43,131 nt of DNA, taken from the NCBI RefSeq assembly GCF_002149035.1, contig NZ_NGFP01000045.1:1-43131 (forward strand), read 5' to 3'. This DNA comes from Streptosporangium minutum. GTDB taxonomy: Bacteria; Actinomycetota; Actinomycetes; Streptosporangiales; Streptosporangiaceae. Positions 7,244 through 16,477 of this stretch are shown here, one piece after another. Position numbers and translations under genes: made by a program. How positions within the stretch are numbered: the first letter of the stretch is position 1; each line of letters begins with the position of its first letter. The notes beneath the pieces were generated by a model. The model made no database searches. It was not told the origin of the DNA and saw nothing but the letters and a program-made list of their open reading frames with translations.

Positions 7244-8407
7244 TCAGCGGGCCTGCCGTACGGGCTCGTAGTCCTTCAGGGTGATGCGGGTGGCGAACAT
7301 GTCGGTCATCTTCAGCATCAGGCCCAGCAGGAAGCGGTACTTGAACGTCCAGTTGCGCATGCGGATCCTGGCCGGGCTGCCGGGTGCGAGGAAGGGGCCG
7401 GCGTTGCCGCTCCTGGCTATCTTCGCGTAGCCGCGGAACTCCTCCTCGTACCGCTCGAAGGCCAGACGGTGATCACCGCCGGCCGCGGCCAGCTCGCCCG
7501 CCAGGACGTAGGCGCCGACCATGGCCAGGCCGGTGCCGAAGCCGCCCAGGGTGTTGCCGTAGGCGGCGTCGCCGAGCAGCACCACCCGGCCCCTGGCGTA
7601 GTGGTCGATCCTGACCTGGCTGATCGAGTCGAGGTAGAGGTCGTCCGCCCGCCGTAGCGCGTCGACGATCTCGGGGCCCCGCCAGCCCATGCCCGCGTAG
7701 GCCGCGGCCACGATCTCCCTGTGCCGCTCGACGTCGTAGCGGTCGTAGTCGAGCTGCTCGGAGGCGAAGACGAAGAACCCGGGCGCCTTCGGCCCGCCGA
7801 CGGTGACCATCCTGCCGGGCTCGTTGTACATCTTCGGCACGGGCCCGAAGTCTTCGGGCAGATCGGCCAGGGCGTAGTAGTAGCCGAGGAACGCGACGTG
7901 GTCGGACTCCGGCCCGAAGGACAGGCGGCGCACGTTGGAGTGGATCCCGTCCGCCCCCACCACCAGGTCGAACGTGCGCGGCGCGGCACGCTCGAAGGTG
8001 ACGTGCACGCCGTCCGCGGTCTCGGTCAGGGACGTGATGGAGTCACCGAAGACGTATTCGCAGCCGGCGGCCGTCCTGTCGTACAGCAGCCTGGACAGCT
8101 CGCCGCGCCTGATCTCGATCTCACCGCCGCTGAACTCTCCGGGCATGACCGCCAGCCTGCGGCCGTCGGCGTCGATGATCTCCTGGTCGGTCCCGCCGGT
8201 CTGCAGCCGCCGCACATCCTCCAGGATGCCCATCCGCCTCAGCACGGTGAGGTGGGTCTCGCCCTTGAAGTCGACGGCCTGGCCGCCCGTCCGCAGGGCC
8301 GGGGCCTTCTCGACGACGGTGACGTTGAAACCGTGGCGGTCGAGCCAGTAGGCGAGGGCCGGGCCGCCGATGCTGGCGCCGGAGATGAGGACGTTGGTGT
8401 TCTTCAT
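7244..8407 (-). CDS. FAD-dependent monooxygenase (PHBH/aromatic hydroxylase-like), copy 1
   Basis: A 387-residue group A flavoprotein monooxygenase. The N-terminal dinucleotide-binding segment reads VLISGASIGGPALAYWL. DLVVGADGIHSNVRR is the DG motif, and GRVVLLGDAAYGNTLGG is the GD motif that contacts the FAD ribityl chain. It would hydroxylate a polyketide, aromatic or tetracycline-like compound using NAD(P)H and O2; the substrate is unknown. It is paralogous to the enzyme at 41887, sharing the start M(K/R)NT.VLISGA and a C-terminal ITLKDY. In the first copy the GD motif is followed by YGNTLGGFG, rather than HCASPASGQG as in the second. It lies 52 bp downstream of SARP 1 in the same direction, with periodic repeats in the gap. 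Confidence 0.9.
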   Translation of the reverse strand: MKNTNVLISGASIGGPALAYWLDRHGFNVTVVEKAPALRTGGQAVDFKGETHLTVLRRMGILEDVRRLQTGGTDQEIIDADGRRLAVMPGEFSGGEIEIRRGELSRLLYDRTAAGCEYVFGDSITSLTETADGVHVTFERAAPRTFDLVVGADGIHSNVRRLSFGPESDHVAFLGYYYALADLPEDFGPVPKMYNEPGRMVTVGGPKAPGFFVFASEQLDYDRYDVERHREIVAAAYAGMGWRGPEIVDALRRADDLYLDSISQVRIDHYARGRVVLLGDAAYGNTLGGFGTGLAMVGAYVLAGELAAAGGDHRLAFERYEEEFRGYAKIARSGNAGPFLAPGSPARIRMRNWTFKYRFLLGLMLKMTDMFATRITLKDYEPVRQAR

Positions 8408-8426
8408 GTCCCGGAGCCTCGCCGAG

Positions 8427-8459
8427 GCCGCTGACAGCCCGACGACCACCCGCTGACAG
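8427..8459 (-). promoter_or_regulatory. Three 11-bp direct repeats upstream of the FAD monooxygenase (SARP-box-like)
   Basis: On the minus strand the stretch reads as three consecutive 11-mers: CTGTCAGCGGG, TGGTCGTCGGG and CTGTCAGCGGC. Short direct repeats with 11-bp (one-turn) or 22-bp period are the known binding pattern of SARP regulators. The array lies between the SARP 1 stop and the monooxygenase start. Confidence 0.6.
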
Positions 8460-11400
8460 TCACGCGCCGGGACCGTCCAGGACTGTCAGCGCCTCCTGCC
8501 GGTCCATCGCCGCGCCCCGCGCGAACACCGTCGCGAACGTCTCGGCGCCGAGGACGTCCGTGGCGCCCGCGGCGATCCGGGCGACGTCGCGGTCACCGGT
8601 CACGGCCATGCCTCGCAGCGCCACGCCCACGCCTAGCAGCAGCGCGGCCCGCTCCGCCGTACCCTCACGCAGGGCCTGCCCGGCCAGGCCCTCGGCGACG
8701 TCGGCGAGATCGATCGCCGGCGGCGACCGCAACACGACGGCCAGCATCTGGCGATGCCTGATCATGGCCTCCCGCGTGTCGCCCGTCGCCTCGGCCAGCC
8801 GTCCGAGCGCGATGAGCACGCGCGAACCGGTGGTCTCGGCGATGAATCCACCGGTCTCCGACGCCGCCAGCGCGGCTCCGAGCCGCCACGCCGCCTCGGC
8901 GTGGTCGCCCTCGAAGCGGGCGAGCTCGCCCAGCCCCAGGTGGGCCGCCGCCATCGTCTCCGGCCTGCCCGTCCTGCGGGCGAGCTCGGCCACGCGCAGG
9001 TAGTCGGCGGTCGCGGCCACGGTGTCGCCCCGGCGCCGCAGCCCGTCGGCGCGCCTGCACAGCACGTCTGCGATCTCTTCGAGCGCGCCGAGCTCTTCGA
9101 GCAGGTCCAGTGCGCCCTGCCACAGCTCCATGGAGCGCGCCCACTCACCGCGCCAGCTCGCGATCAGACCGAGCCAGTCGAGCCCCTGCGCCTTCCCCCA
9201 GCGTTCGCCCACCGCGCCGAAGGCCGCGACCACGGCCTCGAACTCCCGCTCGGCACGGGCGACCCGGCCGTCCTGCAGCGACATCAGTGCGCCGCCGAGC
9301 CTTTCGAGCGCCTGGCTCCACGGATCGGAGCCGAGCAGCCGTCGCTGCCGTTCGGTCGCCTCGGGCGTGGGCTCGGGCGGCCCCGCCGTCATCCCCCACA
9401 GGGCGGGGGCGAACCGGTGCCGCATCGGCCGGTCCAGCGACCGCATGATCGCTTCTGCGCGTTCCCAGTGCCTCGGCCCCGCGTTCGGTACGGCGTGCAG
9501 CACGGCCATGACGTACTCGTCGGCCAACTCAGCGGGCGGCTCCGGCTCGATCGCGTCGAGGAGCCGCACGACGTGCTGCGTGGCCTGGCCGCGCCGCCCG
9601 CTCAGCCACCAGTACATGGCCATGGCGGCGATCAGCCGCAGCGCCGTCGGCTGGTCGTGCCCGACGGCCCAGCGCAGCGCGGCCTGCAGGTTGGCGTTGT
9701 CGGCCGACAGACGGGCCAGCCACCGGAGCTGCTCCGCCCGGTAGAGGTGGGCGTCGGCGCGCCGCGCGAGGTCGAGGAAGCAGGCCGCGTGAGCGGCGCG
9801 CAGCCGCTCCTCCTCTCCCGCCTCCGCCAGCCGTTCGGCGCAGAACAGCCGGATGGTGTCGAGCATCTGGTAGCGGTCGCCATCGGTCTCGATGAGCGAC
9901 CTGTCCACCAGATCGGCCAGCAGTTCCGCGGTGTCCTGGCCGCAGACCCGCTCGACCGCCTCCAGGCTCGCGCCCCCGGAGAACACCGAGAACCGCCTGG
10001 CCAGCACCTGTTCGTCGGCGTCCAGCAGGTCCCAGCTCCACTCCACGACCGCGTGCAGGGTCTGGTGGCGGGCGGCGGCGGTGCGGTCGCCGCGCGAGAG
10101 CAGCTTGAACCTGCCGTGCTCGGCCAGGCGGGTGGCGATCTCCTCGACCGAGAACGTGCGCACCCGCGCCGCCGCCAGCTCGATGGCCAGCGGCAGGCCG
10201 TCGAGCGCCGCACAGATCCGCAGGACCGCGCCGAGGTTGCCGGGCTCCAGCGAGAAGCCCTGCCGTACGGCCGCCGCCCGGTCGGCGAACAGCCTGATCG
10301 CCGGATAGCCGAGCGGGTCGTCGGGCACGTCGTCGGGCGGCGGGGTGGCCAGGGGCGCCAGCGGGACAAGGTGCTCGCCGGTGATGCCCAGCGGTTCCCT
10401 GCTGGTGGCCAGGACGGTCAGGCCGGGGCAGGCGGCGAGCAGCCGGCGGGCGAGCGTGGCAGCCCCGGTGATCACGTGCTCGCAGTTGTCCAGGACGAGC
10501 AGCAGCTCCTGCTCGGCCAGCGCCGCCACCAACCGGTCGGTGGGATCGGGGGTGCCGGACGCGGGCGACCGCAGCCCGGTCTCGCGCAGGCCGAGCGCGC
10601 CGAGCACCGCCTGCGGGGCTTGGTTCCCGTCGTCGAGCGGGGACAGGTCCACGAAGCACGCGTCGCCGCCCCGGCGGGCCGCCGCCTCGACGGTCAGCCT
10701 GGTCTTGCCGGTGCCGCCGGGGCCGATGACCGTGACCAGCCGGACGGACCGCAGGGCATCGATCCGCTCCAGCTCCCGCTCACGGCCGACGAAGCTGGTG
10801 AGCTGGGTGGGCAGGCCCGCCCGCGCGGCGCGCCCGTGCGGCTGCCCGCCGCGCAGGATCGCCAGGTGCACCGCCGCGAGCTCCGGTGAGGGGTCGGCGC
10901 CGAGCTCGTCGGCGAGCAGCCGCCGCACGTCATCGAACACGGCCAGCGCCTCGGCCTGCCGCCCGGCCGCGTGCAGCGCCCGCATCAGCAGCCCGCGCGG
11001 CCGCTCGCGCAGCGGATGCGCGGCGACCAGCTCCTGCAGCTCGGCCACCGGGCTGGTCTCCGCGAGGGCCAGCTCCGCGTCGGCGAGGTCCTCCACGGCC
11101 GTGAGCCTGAGCTCCTCCAGCCTGCTGACCTGTGTGCCGGCGAACGGCGCGGCGGCGACGTCCGCGAGCGCGGGCCCCCGCCACAGCCCGAGCCCCTCCC
11201 TGAGCAGGCCGGCCGCGCCGGCGTGGTGGCCCGCGGCGAGCAGGCGCCGCCCTTCGCGGGCGAGCCGCTCGAACCGGTGCGCGTCGACGTCTTCCGGATC
11301 GACCGCCAGCCGGTAGCCCGCGCCGTGGAACTCGATCAGATCGGCGGGCAGGTTGCGCCTGAGCCGGGAGATCTGCGCCTGGACGGCGTTGGCGGCGCCC

Positions 11401-11570
11401 GCGGGCGGGCGCTCGCCGTACTGGCCGTCGATGAGCCGCTCCACGCCGACCGTCCGGCCCGCGTCCAGGAGCAGCAGCGCGAGCAGGGTGCGCGGCCGCG
11501 GACCGCCGACGGCGATCAGGTCGCCATCGGCCGATCGCACCACCAGCGGGCCCAGGATGCCGAACTGCAC
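8460..11570 (-). CDS. SARP/AfsR-type transcriptional regulator with NB-ARC and TPR-like domains (SARP 1)
   Basis: A 1036-residue regulator. Residues about 15-90 form the OmpR-type winged helix, ending FHGAGYRLAV. About 95-240 is the bacterial transcriptional activation domain (RFERLAREGRRLL to LGADPSPELAAVH). SFVGRERELERI leads into an NTPase with Walker A GPGGTGKT (283-290) and Walker B LLLVLDNCEH. The C-terminal half is helical and TPR-like. In most SARPs the DNA-binding domain has D-LWG before its last helices; here it reads DGQYG. The GTG at 11570 is chosen because the family begins VQFGILGP; the long upstream extension is low-complexity. It probably senses a ligand through the NTPase/TPR part and activates the adjacent monooxygenase. 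Confidence 0.9.
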   Translation of the reverse strand: MQFGILGPLVVRSADGDLIAVGGPRPRTLLALLLLDAGRTVGVERLIDGQYGERPPAGAANAVQAQISRLRRNLPADLIEFHGAGYRLAVDPEDVDAHRFERLAREGRRLLAAGHHAGAAGLLREGLGLWRGPALADVAAAPFAGTQVSRLEELRLTAVEDLADAELALAETSPVAELQELVAAHPLRERPRGLLMRALHAAGRQAEALAVFDDVRRLLADELGADPSPELAAVHLAILRGGQPHGRAARAGLPTQLTSFVGRERELERIDALRSVRLVTVIGPGGTGKTRLTVEAAARRGGDACFVDLSPLDDGNQAPQAVLGALGLRETGLRSPASGTPDPTDRLVAALAEQELLLVLDNCEHVITGAATLARRLLAACPGLTVLATSREPLGITGEHLVPLAPLATPPPDDVPDDPLGYPAIRLFADRAAAVRQGFSLEPGNLGAVLRICAALDGLPLAIELAAARVRTFSVEEIATRLAEHGRFKLLSRGDRTAAARHQTLHAVVEWSWDLLDADEQVLARRFSVFSGGASLEAVERVCGQDTAELLADLVDRSLIETDGDRYQMLDTIRLFCAERLAEAGEEERLRAAHAACFLDLARRADAHLYRAEQLRWLARLSADNANLQAALRWAVGHDQPTALRLIAAMAMYWWLSGRRGQATQHVVRLLDAIEPEPPAELADEYVMAVLHAVPNAGPRHWERAEAIMRSLDRPMRHRFAPALWGMTAGPPEPTPEATERQRRLLGSDPWSQALERLGGALMSLQDGRVARAEREFEAVVAAFGAVGERWGKAQGLDWLGLIASWRGEWARSMELWQGALDLLEELGALEEIADVLCRRADGLRRRGDTVAATADYLRVAELARRTGRPETMAAAHLGLGELARFEGDHAEAAWRLGAALAASETGGFIAETTGSRVLIALGRLAEATGDTREAMIRHRQMLAVVLRSPPAIDLADVAEGLAGQALREGTAERAALLLGVGVALRGMAVTGDRDVARIAAGATDVLGAETFATVFARGAAMDRQEALTVLDGPGA

Positions 11571-11628
11571 GAGGTCGATTGTCCCCCACCATCGCCCGGC
11601 CGGGGGTCGGCGAGGCTCGCCGGCCGGC

Positions 11629-12045
11629 TCACCTGGCGTCCGGCCACATGTCCGCCTGCTTCCCGGACGGCCGCGAGGCCATGCGCCCGGCCTGTCGCGG
11701 CGTGATCCTGAAACGGTGGAGGGCGAGCAGGACGACGCCCCCGACGAGACCGGCTCCCCCAGCGCCTGCCAGGATCCAGCCGCCCTGAAGCTGGGAGGAG
11801 TGCTCCTCCTGATCCGATTCGGCGAACCCCGCACGCCGATCGGCGTCCTGCCTCAACTCCTCGTACCGCTCGGGTTCGGTCTCCTTGACGGCCTCCGCCT
11901 CGCGGAGCAGCTCGGTCGCCTTCTGGAGGTGGCCGTCCAGCCGCGCCGCCGTCTCGCCCGCCCGGGAGAACGCGAACACGCCCAACGCCCCGGCGATCAG
12001 CCCCGCCACCAGCAGTACGGCTCCGAGCCGCGGCACCCATTTCAT
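11629..12045 (-). CDS. Small two-helix membrane protein, function unknown
   Basis: About 138 residues. A hydrophobic N-terminal helix (RLGAVLLVAGLIAGALGVFAF) is followed by a charged, probably coiled-coil segment (LDGHLQKATELLREAEAV, then EPERYEELRQDADRR). A second membrane helix (GGWILAGAGGAGLVGGVVLL) and a basic tail follow. The ATG at 12045 has GGAG nine bases upstream; in-frame ATGs at 12060 and 12066 are alternatives. The layout suggests a membrane-anchored hairpin with the coiled coil outside. I do not recognise a family. It lies 58 bp upstream of SARP 1 in the same direction and may be co-transcribed with it. Confidence 0.65.
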   Translation of the reverse strand: MKWVPRLGAVLLVAGLIAGALGVFAFSRAGETAARLDGHLQKATELLREAEAVKETEPERYEELRQDADRRAGFAESDQEEHSSQLQGGWILAGAGGAGLVGGVVLLALHRFRITPRQAGRMASRPSGKQADMWPDAR

Positions 12046-12075
12046 CAGCTTGCACTCCATGTCCATTGCCGCGCG

Positions 12076-12100
12076 TCGGTTGACGCGGTCGGTTGACGCG
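12076..12100. promoter_or_regulatory. Direct repeat of a 12-mer, 13-bp period, before the two-helix protein
   Basis: TCGGTTGACGCG occurs at 12076-12087 and again at 12089-12100. It lies 31-55 bases upstream of the chosen start and may be a regulator site or simple duplication. Confidence 0.35.
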
Positions 12101-12360
12101 CGACCGGGTGACGCGGGAGCGCACGGTGAAGCCGATGGAAGGACCTCAGTCGCCGCAGCAGGACGCTTTACGACGCATGCGATGAACACCGGTCGCGTTC
12201 TCTCCCGAAGGATCTTGAAGATCGCCGCCCGCCGGGCCGCCGCCCTTATGGCAGGGAACGGTAGCTCCGTGCCGCGACCGGCCGCACCCGTCAGCCGGGT
12301 GATCTCGCATCCCCCGCTCGGGTGACCCGGCTGCCGAGAGGGTGGCCGCCGTCCCGACGG

Positions 12361-12620
12361 CGCTCGTCCGCTCCGCCGGACTCGCTGCCGGACTCTCTGA
12401 CGGACCGATGCCAGGCTCCCTGCCGGACTCTCTGACGGGCCGATGCCAGGCTCGCTGTCGGACTCTCTGACGGACTCTCTGACGGGCCGATGCCGGGCTC
12501 GCTGTCGGACGGTCGGGATCGATGCCGGACGACGCGGACAGGTCCGGGAACGGCGAGCGCCAGGCCCAGGCTGAGACGGACAGATCCGGGAACGGCGAGC
12601 ACCGGGCTCGGGCTGAGACG
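12361..12620. repeat. Decayed tandem repeats downstream of the collagen-like gene
   Basis: Variants of GGACTCTCTGACGGGCCGATG recur between about 12405 and 12515 (motif GACTCTCTGACGG). Between about 12536 and 12620 a 42-bp unit containing CCGGGAACGGCGAGC repeats (12544 and 12586). No gene is supported between 12101 and 12620 on either strand. Confidence 0.7.
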
Positions 12621-12660
12621 GCGAGTGCCGTTCCCGGCCACGACCGGGAACGGCACTCGC
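12621..12660 (-). terminator. Strong hairpin terminator of the collagen-like gene
   Basis: Arms at 12621-12637 and 12644-12660 (GCGAGTGCCGTTCCCGG and its exact complement) form a perfect 17-bp stem with a 6-base loop, 28 bases beyond the stop of the collagen-like gene. Confidence 0.85.
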
Positions 12661-12687
12661 GGTTGTCTCGTCAGGCCCTCACGGGAC

Positions 12688-15600
12688 TCAGACCGTTGGT
12701 GTGTCGTTGACGAAAGCGGTGCAGTTCGCCGGATACGCCGGAGGCCCAAGGGGCGCTCCCGGAGGGAAGAAACCTCCCAGGACCGGGATGGGAAGACCCA
12801 CGAGGCACCGTGTCCGGGCGATGTCGCCGGTTGTGTTCTGCACCGCGACGTGCAGGTAGGGCAGCACGCCTTCGGTGATCACCGATGTGGCGACGTCGGA
12901 CACGCCGTTGGGGAAGCCGGACAGAGTCGAGAGGTTGTGCCAGGCAGGCGTCGTCCTCGGGTCGCGGAGGACCACCCTTCCGTCAGATCGCACAGACGTG
13001 ATGAACTCGTCGAGGAGCAGGGATGACGTGGCGAGGGCGGCTCGCGCGCCCGCGGGGCCTTCCGGACCCGCGGGACCGGTCGCACCCGTGGCACCCGTGG
13101 CACCCGTCGCGCCTGGAGCGCCCGCGGGACCCACCGGCCCCGCAGGACCAGCCGGACCGGCCCCACCCGTGGCACCCGTCGCACCCGTCGCGCCTGGAGC
13201 GCCCGCGGGACCCACCGGCCCCGCAGGACCAGCCGGACCTATCTCACCCGCGGCACCCGTGGCGCCCGCGGGACCGACCGGACCAGCCGGGCCCTCAGGA
13301 CCGGCCGCACCCGTGGCACCCGCCAGGCCTGCCGCGCCCGCCGTACCTGCAGGACCGGCAGGCCCGGCAGGGCCCGTGTCCCCCGTCGCGCCCGCCGGAC
13401 CAGCCGGACCAGCCGGACCCGCGGGGCCCGCCGGACCCACGAGGCCCGTCGCCCCCGCCGCGCCCGCAGGACCCACCGGACCCGCCGGACCAGTTGGACC
13501 CGCCGGACCCGTGTCCCCCGTAGCGCCGGTCGCACCCGCAGGACCCGCAGGACCCGTCGCGCCTGTGGCACCCGTGGCACCGGTCGCGCCTGGGGCGCCG
13601 GCAGGTCCTGCCGGTCCCGCCGGGCCCGCAGGACCCGTGGCGCCTGTGGCACCCGTGGCGCCGGTCGCACCCGCAGGACCGGCAGGACCCGTGCCACCGG
13701 TGTCGCCCGTGTCACCTGTCGCACCCGTGGCGCCCGTCGCACCCACCGGCCCCACAGGACCTGCGGGACCTGCGGGACCCGTGTCACCCATCGGACCAGC
13801 CACGCCCGCCGGACCGGCAGGACCTGCCGCACCCGCCGGGCCGGTGGCACCTGTAGCGCCGATCGCACCCGCAGGACCGGCAGGACCCGTGTCACCAGCA
13901 GGACCTGCCGGACCGGCGGGACCCGTGTCACCCACAGGACCCGCCGGCCCCGTGTCACCTGTGGCGCCGGTCGCACCAGCAGGACCGGTGGGACCCGTGT
14001 CACCAGCAGGACCAGCCACGCCCGCCGGACCGGCAGGACCTGCCGCACCCGCCGGGCCGGTGGCACCTGTAGCGCCGATCGCACCAGCAGGACCCACCGG
14101 ACCTGTGTCACCCGCAGGGCCCGCAGGACCTCTGTCACCCGCCGGACCCGCCGGGCCAGTCGCACCTGTAGCGCCGATCGCACCCGCAGGACCGGCCGGA
14201 CCCCTGTCACCAGCCGGACCCGCCGCACCCGCCGAGCCCGCAGGACCCGTGTCACCCGCCGGGCCCACGGCGCCTGTAGCGCCGATCTCACCCGCAGGAC
14301 CAGCCGGACCTCTGTCACCAGTGGGACCTGCAAGACCCGTGGCCCCCCTGTCACCCACCGGCCCGGCAGGACCAGCCGGACCAACAGAACCCCTACCACC
14401 AGCCGGACCAGCAGAACCCCTGCCACCAGCCGGACCGGCCGCACCTCTCGTACCCGCCGGACCGGCAGGGCCCCTGTCGCCAGTGGCACCGGTCGCACCC
14501 GCCGGACCCGCAGGACCCCTGTCACCAGCCGGACCCGCCGGACCCGCAGGACCCCTGTCACCAGCCGGACCCGCAGGACCGATGTCACCCGCAGGACCCG
14601 CCGCACCTGTAGCGCCGATCGCACCAGCAGGACCCACCGGACCTGTGTCACCCGCAGGGCCCGCAGGACCTCTGTCACCCGCCGGACCCGCCGGGCCAGT
14701 GGCACCTGTAGCGCCGATCGCACCCGCAGGACCGGCCGGACCCCTGTCACCAGCCGGACCCGCCGCACCCGCCGAGCCCGCAGGACCCCTGTCACCAGTG
14801 GCACCCGCCGGACCCGCGGCACCTGCCGCACCTCCCGGACCCATCGGACCTGTCACACCAGTGGCGCCGGTCGCGCCGGTCGCGCCTGCAGGACCGGCAG
14901 GACCCCTGTCACCAGCAGGACCGGCAGGACCTCTGTCACCCGCCGGACCCGCCGCACCCGTAGCGCCAGTCGCGCCCGCCGGACCGGCAGGACCTCCCGG
15001 ACCCGTCGGGCCCATGGCACCTGTAGCGCCAATCTCACCCGCAGGACCGGTGGGACCCCTGTCACCAGTGGCACCGGTCGCACCCGCCGGACCGGCAGGA
15101 CCCGTACCACCTGCCGGGCCCGCAGGACCGGCAGGACCTCTGTCACCCGCCGGACCCGCCGCACCCGTAACACCGGTCGCGCCCGCCGGGCCGGCAGGGC
15201 CTCCCGGACCTGTCGCACCGGCCGGACCCGCCGCACCTCCCGGACCCATCGGACCCATCGGACCTGTCGAACCTGCCGCACCCGCCGGGCCTGTGGCACC
15301 TGTAGCGCCGATCTCACCCGCAGGACCAGCTGGACCCCTGTCACCAGCAGGACCCGCCGGACCGGCAGGACCTCTGCCGCCCGCCGCACCCGTAGCACCG
15401 GTCGCGCCCGCCGGACCGGCGGGGCCTCCCGGACCCGTCGAACCTGTCGCACCCGTGGCGCCGGTCGCACCCGCCGGACCAGCAGGGCCTCCCGGACCTG
15501 TCGCACCGGCCGGACCCGTCGGGCCTGTGGCACCCGTTGGCCCAGCCGGGCCGGCGGGGCCCACCGGGCCGCCTGCTGGGCCTTCCGGACCGACCGGGCC

Positions 15601-16035
15601 GGTGGCGCCCACCGGGCCCTGGGTTCCCGGCGGCCCGTGCCGGCCCTCACGCCCGTCACGCCCGTCGCGGCCATCCCGCCCGTTACGTCCATTGCGGCCG
15701 TTGTGACCATTGCAGCCGTTGTGACCGTTCCAGCCGTTGCAGCCGCGGTGGCAACAGTGACGCTTGCGGCACCCGCAGTGCCTCAGAGCGAAGGCTCCCC
15801 CCACACGGAGACTCGAATTGTCGAGAGTCCGGACGTCATAGCGGGCAGAAGTGGATTGGCCACCGCCGACCCGGTACTGGAGAAGAAAGGCGCCCGCACT
15901 CTCCGCCATGGCGCTTGACGGCGCCTGGCAGGAAATTGCCAGGATAGCGCCGATTGCCGTTGTTGCGACGGCCCAGCTCCGGCCGCGTTTTCCGGAGTCC
16001 GCATTTGGAGCCCGTCTGGTACCGCTAGATGTCAT
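12688..16035 (-). CDS. Large secreted collagen-like protein
   Basis: A 1115-residue protein. Residues 20-44 look like a Sec signal peptide ([15 protein letters not shown], then SSAMA). A short mature segment is followed by a Cys/His/Arg-rich knot ([16 protein letters not shown]). The first triplets are unusual, GNN-like ([16 protein letters not shown]). About 300 Gly-X-Y triplets then span residues 98-996, mostly GPA, GAT, GDR and GDT, with at least one phase break near residue 155 (GPAGGPVG). The 119-residue C-terminal domain is globular-looking and contains two cysteines (TRCLVG, PANCTAF). Collagen-like bacterial proteins form trimers and act at the surface or in the matrix; whether this one does is inference. 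The start has only a weak ribosome site (GGAATGCG). Confidence 0.9.
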   Translation of the reverse strand: MTSSGTRRAPNADSGKRGRSWAVATTAIGAILAISCQAPSSAMAESAGAFLLQYRVGGGQSTSARYDVRTLDNSSLRVGGAFALRHCGCRKRHCCHRGCNGWNGHNGCNGHNGRNGRNGRDGRDGRDGREGRHGPPGTQGPVGATGPVGPEGPAGGPVGPAGPAGPTGATGPTGPAGATGPGGPAGPAGATGATGATGSTGPGGPAGPAGATGATGAAGGRGPAGPAGPAGDRGPAGPAGEIGATGATGPAGAAGSTGPMGPMGPGGAAGPAGATGPGGPAGPAGATGVTGAAGPAGDRGPAGPAGPAGGTGPAGPAGATGATGDRGPTGPAGEIGATGAMGPTGPGGPAGPAGATGATGAAGPAGDRGPAGPAGDRGPAGPAGATGATGATGVTGPMGPGGAAGAAGPAGATGDRGPAGSAGAAGPAGDRGPAGPAGAIGATGATGPAGPAGDRGPAGPAGDTGPVGPAGAIGATGAAGPAGDIGPAGPAGDRGPAGPAGPAGDRGPAGPAGATGATGDRGPAGPAGTRGAAGPAGGRGSAGPAGGRGSVGPAGPAGPVGDRGATGLAGPTGDRGPAGPAGEIGATGAVGPAGDTGPAGSAGAAGPAGDRGPAGPAGAIGATGATGPAGPAGDRGPAGPAGDTGPVGPAGAIGATGATGPAGAAGPAGPAGVAGPAGDTGPTGPAGATGATGDTGPAGPVGDTGPAGPAGPAGDTGPAGPAGAIGATGATGPAGAAGPAGPAGVAGPMGDTGPAGPAGPVGPVGATGATGATGDTGDTGGTGPAGPAGATGATGATGATGPAGPAGPAGPAGAPGATGATGATGATGPAGPAGATGATGDTGPAGPTGPAGPVGPAGAAGATGLVGPAGPAGPAGPAGPAGATGDTGPAGPAGPAGTAGAAGLAGATGAAGPEGPAGPVGPAGATGAAGEIGPAGPAGPVGPAGAPGATGATGATGGAGPAGPAGPVGPAGAPGATGATGATGATGPAGPEGPAGARAALATSSLLLDEFITSVRSDGRVVLRDPRTTPAWHNLSTLSGFPNGVSDVATSVITEGVLPYLHVAVQNTTGDIARTRCLVGLPIPVLGGFFPPGAPLGPPAYPANCTAFVNDTPTV
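13048..15744 (-). repeat. Collagen-type Gly-X-Y coding repeat region
   Basis: About 2.7 kb of 9-bp-phased repetitive DNA encoding the triplet domain. It includes a 186-bp direct duplication with one mismatch at 14063-14248 and 14603-14788, exactly 540 bp (60 triplets) apart, a sign of internal expansion. The region is likely to vary in length between strains and to be prone to assembly error. Confidence 0.9.
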
Positions 16036-16298
16036 CGCATTCCATGTCGTTCACGATTCCGGGGAATCAGGTTCTGCAGACCGCGACAGCGGTGGCAACC
16101 CCGAAGTACCCCATGATCGCCACGAGGATCCATCACCCTGCTTAATGAGATTTAAATGGATTAACCAACAGTGGAGAAATGTCGTACTTATTTGATTTCA
16201 TCTCTTATGCCCTCCAGAGAATCAACCCCTCACATCGGCATGCCGACCCCTCGAAGGAAGGCTTTCACGCCACCCGCCGCGCCGGACGGGGATGACGG
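16036..16298. other. Upstream region of the collagen-like gene with an AT-rich island
   Basis: No gene. Bases about 16140-16205 are strikingly AT-rich for this window (for example GAGATTTAAATGGATTAACC), which suggests the promoter of the collagen-like gene and a leader of roughly 100 bases. Specific -10/-35 elements cannot be assigned with confidence. Confidence 0.45.
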
Positions 16299-16404
16299 TC
16301 AGGAGACCTTCCGGCCGAGGAGGTGCCGGATGAGCACCGCGATCTCGGCGCCATGGGTCTCCAGGGCGAAGTGCCCGGCATCCAGGAGAAAGGCTTGGCA
16401 CAGC
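16299..16404 (-). pseudogene. C-terminal remnant of an alpha/beta hydrolase
   Basis: The reverse strand encodes LCQAFLLDAGHFALETHGAE followed by IAVLIRHLLGRKVS and a stop at 16299. The phrase LDAGHFALETH-EIA-LI is the catalytic-His tail typical of haloalkane-dehalogenase/epoxide-hydrolase-like alpha/beta hydrolases. Nothing upstream in this frame continues the fold, so only about 34 codons of a deleted gene remain. Confidence 0.6.
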
Positions 16405-16477
16405 CGGTCTGTCTCTGTCAGTCTCGGCCCAGACGCTCCCCCCGAGGAGCCAGATGCCCTCCCCCCAAGGAGCACCT

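Noticed and set aside
766-8407. Idea that the first 8 kb is a biosynthetic gene cluster
   Set aside because: There is an efflux pump, hydrolases, a monooxygenase and a SARP, but no synthase, NRPS/PKS or tailoring core, so a cluster cannot be supported from this window.
12875-15706. Very long plus-strand reading frame (943 codons) opposite the collagen-like gene
   Set aside because: It is the antisense image of Gly-X-Y codons ([13 protein letters not shown]). It has no ribosome site or globular domain, and the minus strand has signal peptide, knot and terminal domain.
12688-15744. Repetitive region considered as a CRISPR array
   Set aside because: Repeats are 9-bp-phased coding triplets without unique spacers of constant length.
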